A DNA stretch of 9,952 nt from an uncultured Collinsella sp. (GTDB taxonomy: Bacteria > Actinomycetota > Coriobacteriia > Coriobacteriales > Coriobacteriaceae). Shown piece after piece: positions 6,304-9,952 of the stretch. Numbering within the stretch: position 1 is the stretch's first letter; every line of letters begins with the position of its first letter. The position numbers were made by a program, and so were the translations under genes. Where the stretch lies: contig CABUSL010000074.1 of assembly GCA_902494295.1 (NCBI GenBank), positions 1 through 9,952 of the forward strand, written 5' to 3'. The notes below the pieces were generated by a model that was given only the letters and a program-made list of their open reading frames with translations, searched no databases and was not told where the DNA came from.

Positions 6304-6492
6304 GATCAATAAAGCGCCTATTTCGGCGAAAAATAGCTGTTTACCTGCCTAGAAACAATTTGAGCGGTATACAATAACCGTAACTGTTTCATCCTTAGCG
6401 GGATGCCGCATGATGGATATTACCTGCCATCGTGAGGTGTGTCGGTCGCGCACGGCGCGTTAGATGCTCGTGCTCGGTTTGAGGAGGCTGCT
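6304..6492 (+). promoter_or_regulatory. Promoter region and long leader of the winged-helix gene
   Basis: A -10-like TACAAT at 6370-6375 (within GGTATACAATAAC) is the best promoter element; no good -35 was found. A start near 6382 would leave a leader of about 110 nt. A small dyad CTATTT/AAATAG (6318-6323/6331-6336) lies upstream of the promoter, and GATGG/CCATC (6410-6414/6427-6431) lies inside the leader. No gene is seen in this stretch. Confidence 0.45.
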
Positions 6493-6831
6493 ATGGCGGG
6501 CAAGGGTCGTGCGAGTGTCAACGATATGAAGCGTGTTGAGGTGCTGGTGTTGATGGAAATCGACCAGCAAACCGAAGACAATGGCGGGCCGTATGGTTTC
6601 TCGCGCAAAACGCTTGCCGAGCGCGTGGGGGTTTCGCCGTATCGTGCCCGCGCCGCAATCGATCGCTTGGATTCCGAAGGCATGATTGATGTCGTCTCGC
6701 GTTATAGCGACGACGGCGGTCAGCTTGCAAATGGCATTTGCCTCACCGAACGTGGCGAGTGGTATCTTGAGGGCGTCCGTACCGGCATGCTCGTTCAAGA
6801 AATGCTTGAGGACGAGGTTGCTGATCGATAG
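6493..6831 (+). CDS. Small winged helix-turn-helix DNA-binding protein
   Basis: 112 aa from the ATG at 6493, which has GAGGAGG (6481-6487) 5 nt upstream; an in-frame GTG at 6439 would add 18 unconvincing residues. Residues ~11-24 form a first helix. SRKTLAERVGVSPYRARAAI (37-56) is a helix-turn-helix with the recognition helix at ~48-60. RLDSEGMIDVVSRY and QLANGICLTERGEWYLE give the wing pattern of MarR/GntR/DeoR-type winged-helix domains. No ligand-binding or catalytic domain is present, so it is a stand-alone DNA-binding protein. The specific family cannot be named with confidence. It sits alone between two terminators, upstream of pyrG in the same direction. Whether it controls its own leader, pyrG or distant genes is unknown. 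Confidence 0.8.
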   Translation: MAGKGRASVNDMKRVEVLVLMEIDQQTEDNGGPYGFSRKTLAERVGVSPYRARAAIDRLDSEGMIDVVSRYSDDGGQLANGICLTERGEWYLEGVRTGMLVQEMLEDEVADR

Positions 6832-6855
6832 CAGCATGTAACCCTTGCCATAGCG

Positions 6856-6888
6856 ACGCCGCCTGGGAAACCGGGCGGCGTTTTGTTT
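6856..6888 (+). terminator. Rho-independent terminator after the winged-helix gene
   Basis: Positions 6856-6866 (ACGCCGCCTGG) pair with 6871-6881 (CCGGGCGGCGT), 11 bp with one U-G, closed by a GAAA tetraloop and followed by TTTTGTTT. A strong terminator that isolates pyrG. Confidence 0.93.
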
Positions 6889-6922
6889 CAAGATTGAGAA
6901 ATGCAATCGCACGCGAGAAAAA

Positions 6923-6954
6923 TTGCGAACGGTCCGCGGCGCGAGTATTACAAT
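6923..6954 (+). promoter_or_regulatory. pyrG: Probable pyrG promoter
   Basis: TTGCGA (6923-6928) and TATTAC (6946-6951) are separated by 17 bp. The overlapping TACAAT (6949-6954) is a better -10 but leaves a 20-bp spacer. It lies after the preceding terminator and 55-60 bp before the pyrG start. Confidence 0.55.
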
Positions 6955-6959
6955 GAAGA

Positions 6960-6991
6960 CCCGTAAGATGTGGATAAACAACTTCTACGGG
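6960..6991 (+). promoter_or_regulatory. Hairpin at the 5' end of the pyrG leader
   Basis: CCCGTA (6960-6965) pairs with TACGGG (6986-6991) around a 20-nt loop. If transcription starts near 6958 this hairpin would begin almost at the 5' end of the mRNA. There is no T-run after it, so it is not a classic attenuator. The ribosome site (AGGT, 6998-7001) remains outside the stem. Confidence 0.35.
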
Positions 6992-7009
6992 AAGCGCAGG
7001 TAACTCAAT

Positions 7010-8671
7010 ATGACCAAGCATGTGTTCGTAACCGGTGGCGTGGTTTCGTCCCTGGGCAAGGGTATCACCGCGGCCTCGCTGGGCCGTCTGCTCAAGTCGC
7101 GTGGCTACAAAGTAACGATGCAGAAGGCCGACCCGTATCTGAACGTCGACCCCGGTACCATGAGCCCCTTCCAGCATGGTGAGGTCTTCGTTACCGAGGA
7201 TGGTTACGAGTCCGACCTGGACCTGGGTCATTACGAGCGCTTTATTGATGAGAACCTGACCCGCGATTCCAACTTTACGACCGGCGCCATCTATAAGAGC
7301 TTGATCGCCCGCGAGCGTCGCGGCGACTTTTTGGGCGGTACCGTGCAGGTGATTCCTCACGTCACCAATGCCATTAAGGACAAGTTCCGCCGCATCGAGG
7401 AGCAGACCGGCTCCGATGTAGTCATCACCGAGCTGGGCGGCACGATCGGCGACATCGAGTCGCAGCCGTTTGTCGAGGCCATCCGCCAGTACCGCAAGGA
7501 GGCCGGCCCCGAGAACGTCTGCTACATCCACGTGTCGCTCGTTCCCTATATCGCCGCCGCCCACGAGGTCAAGACCAAGCCCACGCAGCATTCCGTCAAG
7601 GAGCTCCGCAGCTTTGGCATCCAGCCCGATATCATCGTGCTGCGCTCCGACCACCATATCGATGACGCTATCCGCGGAAAGATCGCAAGCTTCTGCGACG
7701 TCGACACCGATTGCGTCTTTACCAACGAGGACTGCGCGAGCATTTACGATGTTCCGCAGCTGCTTGCCGAGCAGGACTTTGACCTGCGCATTTGCGAACG
7801 CCTGGGTCTGGATCCGCGTGAGCGCGACATGAGCGAGTGGAACGAGTTCCTGCGCAAACAGAATCACGCCAACCATCACGCCGACAAGGTGAAGATCGCC
7901 GTCGTGGGTAAGTACACGCAGCTGCCCGATGCGTACCTGTCGGTTATCGAGGCCCTGCACCATGCGGGCGTCTTCTACGATCGCCATGTGGACGTCCAGC
8001 TGGTCGACGGCGAGAGCCTCGACGAGCAGAATGTCTCCGAGGTTTTGGGCGACGCCTCGGGCATCCTGATCCCCGGCGGCTTTGGCAAGCGCGCCCTGGA
8101 GGGCAAGATCCTCGCGGCCGAGTTTGCCCGTGAGCACAAGATTCCGTATCTGGGCATTTGCCTGGGTATGCAGGTGGCCGTGTGCGAGTTCGCCCGCAAC
8201 GTCGTCGGCCTTGCCGGCGCCAGCTCCTCCGAGTTCGATCCGGACGGCCCGTTTAGCGTCATCGATCTGATGAGCTCGCAGGAGGACGTGACCGAGAAGG
8301 GCGGCACCATGCGCCTGGGCGCCTATCCGTGCAAGCTCGCCGCCGATACCCTTGCTCGCGAGGCATATGGCGAGGAGCTCGTCTACGAGCGTCACCGTCA
8401 CCGCTTTGAGTTCAACAACGCCTTCCGTGACCAGCTCGAGGACGCCGGTTTGGTTATCTCGGGTCTGTCGCCCGACGAGCGCCTGGTCGAGATGGTCGAG
8501 CTGCCGCGCGACGTGCATCCGTGGTATGTGGCAACCCAGGCTCATCCCGAGTTCAAGAGCCGCCCGACCAACCCGCAGCCGCTGTTCCGCGAGTTCGTGC
8601 GCGCTTCGATCGGCCAGCACGAGGGTGTCGACCGTCTGCAGGTGACGCCCATGAACCTCGCTATGGACTAA
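7010..8671 (+). CDS. pyrG: CTP synthase (glutamine-hydrolysing)
   Basis: 553 aa, normal full length. It converts UTP, ATP and glutamine to CTP, the last step of pyrimidine nucleotide synthesis. Synthetase domain at ~1-270: start MTKHVFVTGGVVSSLGKGI with the P-loop-like SLGKG, then ADPYLNVDPGTMSPFQHGEVFVT (40-62) and ELGGTIGDIE (141-150) with the Mg-binding acidic residue. Class I glutamine amidotransferase domain at ~293-540: oxyanion-loop PGGFG (355-359), nucleophile C384 in GICLGMQ, and H512/E514 in AHPEF. All key residues are present. The ATG at 7010 matches the invariant N-terminus; its ribosome site is modest (AGGT at 6998-7001). xerD begins 2 bp after the stop, so the two are probably co-transcribed. 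The classical low-GC Gram-positive pyrG attenuator is not evident. Confidence 0.98.
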   Translation: MTKHVFVTGGVVSSLGKGITAASLGRLLKSRGYKVTMQKADPYLNVDPGTMSPFQHGEVFVTEDGYESDLDLGHYERFIDENLTRDSNFTTGAIYKSLIARERRGDFLGGTVQVIPHVTNAIKDKFRRIEEQTGSDVVITELGGTIGDIESQPFVEAIRQYRKEAGPENVCYIHVSLVPYIAAAHEVKTKPTQHSVKELRSFGIQPDIIVLRSDHHIDDAIRGKIASFCDVDTDCVFTNEDCASIYDVPQLLAEQDFDLRICERLGLDPRERDMSEWNEFLRKQNHANHHADKVKIAVVGKYTQLPDAYLSVIEALHHAGVFYDRHVDVQLVDGESLDEQNVSEVLGDASGILIPGGFGKRALEGKILAAEFAREHKIPYLGICLGMQVAVCEFARNVVGLAGASSSEFDPDGPFSVIDLMSSQEDVTEKGGTMRLGAYPCKLAADTLAREAYGEELVYERHRHRFEFNNAFRDQLEDAGLVISGLSPDERLVEMVELPRDVHPWYVATQAHPEFKSRPTNPQPLFREFVRASIGQHEGVDRLQVTPMNLAMD

Positions 8672-8673
8672 GG

Positions 8674-9615
8674 GTGCCGGCGAATAAGGAACATACCGAA
8701 GCTACTCCCTCGTCGCTCGCCGTGGCGGCGGGGGAGTATCTCGATTACCTCGCGGTCGAGCGGGGTTTGGCGCGCAACACGATTGCGGCCTATCGTCGTG
8801 ACCTGACGACGTACTGCGCCTATCTGGAGCGGGCGGGTATTGTGTCTTTTGAAGAGGTGACCCGTCAGGTCGTGGAGGGCTTTGTTGCCGACCGTCGCGA
8901 TGGGGGCTATTCCGATGCCTCGGTGGAGCGTGCGCTTGCGGCCGTGAAGGGCCTGCATGCCTTTTTGGTGCGCGATGGGGCTGTAGCCCAAAATCCAACG
9001 GCGGCGTTGCGCCTGCCTAAAAAGGCTGAGCGTTTGCCGGAGTATCTATCGGTGGAGGATGTCTCGGCTCTGCTCGATCAAGACTTCCCCGAGGGCGAGA
9101 TGGGCTTGCGCGACCATGCCATCTTGGAAGTGCTCTACGGATGCGGTTTGCGTGTGAGCGAGTTGGTGGGGCTCGATGTGGGCGATATCCATATTGACGA
9201 TGGCTTTGTACTCGTTCGCGGTAAGGGCTCAAAGGAACGCCTGTCCCCGCTGGTGGGAAGCGCGGCGCGAGCTCTGATGCTCTATGTAACTGAGGGACGT
9301 TCTCGCTTGGCGGCCCATGCCCGCGGAACCGAGACCTCGGCGGTCTTTTTAAATAAGAACGGACGTCGCCTGTCGCGCCAGGCCGTGCATGCGATATGCG
9401 AGCGGTATGGGCGTCAGGTGGGGCTGGTGGGGCTCCATCCCCATACCTTGCGCCACTCCTTTGCCACCCACATGCTCGCGGGCGGTGCCGACCTGCGTGT
9501 GCTGCAGGAGATTTTGGGCCATGCCGATATTTCGACCACGCAGGTCTACACGCATGTCGACCGCACGCAACTGACCGAGGTCTATCTGGCGGCGCATCCG
9601 CTGGCGCATCGTTAA
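8674..9615 (+). CDS. xerD: Tyrosine site-specific recombinase XerD
   Basis: 313 aa from the GTG at 8674, the only reasonable start near the pyrG end. AAGG directly abuts it with no spacer, so translation is probably coupled to pyrG termination (stop 8669-8671). N-terminal SAM-like core-binding domain at ~16-102 (EYLDYLAVERGLARNTIAAYRRDL), then the catalytic domain with R160 (GCGLRVSE), K184 (RGKGSKER), H257 and R260 (HPHTLRHSFATHML), H283 (LGH) and nucleophile Y292 (TTQVYTHV), a full tyrosine-recombinase set. The C-terminal YLAAHPLAHR resembles the XerD tail rather than XerC. The family resolves chromosome dimers at dif with a XerC partner and FtsK. The family call is secure; XerD over XerC is likely but not proven. 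Confidence 0.92.
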   Translation: MPANKEHTEATPSSLAVAAGEYLDYLAVERGLARNTIAAYRRDLTTYCAYLERAGIVSFEEVTRQVVEGFVADRRDGGYSDASVERALAAVKGLHAFLVRDGAVAQNPTAALRLPKKAERLPEYLSVEDVSALLDQDFPEGEMGLRDHAILEVLYGCGLRVSELVGLDVGDIHIDDGFVLVRGKGSKERLSPLVGSAARALMLYVTEGRSRLAAHARGTETSAVFLNKNGRRLSRQAVHAICERYGRQVGLVGLHPHTLRHSFATHMLAGGADLRVLQEILGHADISTTQVYTHVDRTQLTEVYLAAHPLAHR

Positions 9616-9648
9616 CACATCGCTGGCCTGCATATTTATAGGTATTTG

Positions 9649-9718
9649 GGGACGGGCCCCAGATTGCTGCGGCGTGCTTTTGCGCGCGCATGGGCAATCT
9701 GGGGCCCGTCCCATTTTT
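9649..9718. terminator. Long palindrome after xerD: terminator, possibly a REP-type repeat
   Basis: A perfect 19-bp inverted repeat (9649-9667 against 9694-9712; arms begin GGGACGGGCCCCAG and end CTGGGGCCCGTCCC) encloses a 26-nt centre that can itself fold (roughly 9668-9677 with 9682-9690, TTTT loop, one bulge and one wobble). ATTTTT follows the right arm, as in an intrinsic terminator. It lies 33 bp after the xerD stop. The unusually long perfect stem with GGGACGGG/CCCGTCCC ends resembles dispersed REP elements of intestinal Actinomycetota; this resemblance is from memory, not a search. Confidence 0.75.
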
Positions 9719-9880
9719 CGCCACTTGTCGTCGCGGTGGTGGGCCGCACGTGCCTTGGGTGGGGGGAGTTTGGGGGCGATGTGAACGCCATGTAAAAGGA
9801 CGCAAAAATCGCCTCAAGGTCAACTTGAAGGTTGAGGTTCGCGGGTGTGGTTCTACAGGTGGCATCACGCCTTTGCTGCA
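9719..9880. promoter_or_regulatory. Gene-free region with an operator-like dyad
   Basis: No credible gene is visible. CCTCAA (9812-9817) and TTGAGG (9832-9837) are inverted repeats around GGTCAACTTGAAGG, and TCAAG/CTTGA (9814-9818/9824-9828) forms a second dyad offset from it. This layout resembles a regulator operator, with MerR-family sites as a loose analogy. G-runs at 9757-9776 are also notable. The promoter it would serve could not be placed. Confidence 0.4.
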
Positions 9881-9941
9881 AACACAACATATTGTGTTTT
9901 CGAACATATGCTCGGGGGTGTTTTACAACATATTGGGGGTG
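9881..9941 (+). promoter_or_regulatory. Direct-repeat cluster around a putative LexA (SOS) box
   Basis: CGAACATATGCTCG (9901-9914) matches the Gram-positive/actinobacterial SOS box CGAAC-N4-GTTCG at all but one base. AACATAT occurs three times (9886, 9903, 9927). ACAACATATTG is repeated exactly at 9884-9894 and 9925-9935, 41 bp apart. AACACAA/TTGTGTT (9881-9887/9892-9898) is a 7-bp dyad over the first copy, and GGGGGTG occurs at 9914-9920 and 9935-9941. The likely target is an SOS-regulated gene beginning to the right of the window. Confidence 0.55.
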
Positions 9942-9952
9942 GAGTGGTGGGG

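Noticed and set aside
6968..7003. Short leader ORF (MWINNFYGKRR) ending 6 bp before pyrG
   Set aside because: It would start about 10 nt from the presumed transcript start with no ribosome site, and overlaps the leader hairpin; nothing supports translation.
6743..8620. 625-codon minus-strand reading frame opposite pyrG
   Set aside because: It is the antisense of a clear CTP synthase, has no recognisable domain and no ribosome site; mirrored codon bias explains it.
9781..9910. dif site for XerCD near xerD
   Set aside because: Some AT-rich dyads are present (for example around 9881-9898), but no 11-6-11 arrangement like known dif sites was found.
1..9952. tRNA genes, CRISPR arrays, defence or toxin-antitoxin modules
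   Set aside because: No cloverleaf with a GTTCRANNC-type T-loop, no regularly spaced repeats, and no gene of such families was seen on either strand.

Overview
This window looks like ordinary chromosome from a high-GC anaerobic Actinomycetota of the Coriobacteriia, most likely Collinsella or a close relative. That is an inference from protein style, codon use and gene content; no rRNA or other direct marker is present. All host genes are on the + strand. The only minus-strand gene is the transposase of an insertion sequence.

Layout. (1) 1-2847 is an arginine deiminase (ADI) pathway cluster: the 3' end of arcA, a complete catabolic-type ornithine carbamoyltransferase (arcB/argF), and a YfcC/DcuC-family 12-13-TM carrier in the place of the arginine:ornithine antiporter (arcD). 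Each gap in the cluster holds strong RNA hairpins, which suggests the genes are tuned separately. arcC (carbamate kinase) is not in the window. (2) 2848-3276 is gene-free but rich in dyads: three hairpins, a terminator, and a ~100-bp nested palindrome containing a bidirectional terminator. (3) 3277-4647 is a complete IS3-family element with a single-frame DDE transposase and long terminal inverted repeats. (4) 4710-6303 is a UPF0371/DUF1846 gene with its own promoter element and terminator. (5) 6370-6888 is a small winged-helix regulator, also a self-contained unit. (6) 6923-9718 is pyrG followed two bases later by xerD, ended by a long terminator-type palindrome that resembles a dispersed REP element. 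(7) 9719-9952 has no gene. It holds an operator-like dyad and a cluster of AACATAT motifs around a near-consensus LexA (SOS) box, probably the control region of a gene starting just past the window.

Together: arcA, arcB and arcD give arginine catabolism with antiport (ATP would need arcC). pyrG makes CTP from UTP, and xerD resolves chromosome dimers with a XerC partner elsewhere. I found no convincing novel multi-gene system. The points most worth checking are the RNA and DNA control structures: the post-arcD structured RNA, the arcB-arcD leader, the nested palindrome, and the SOS/direct-repeat array at the right edge.
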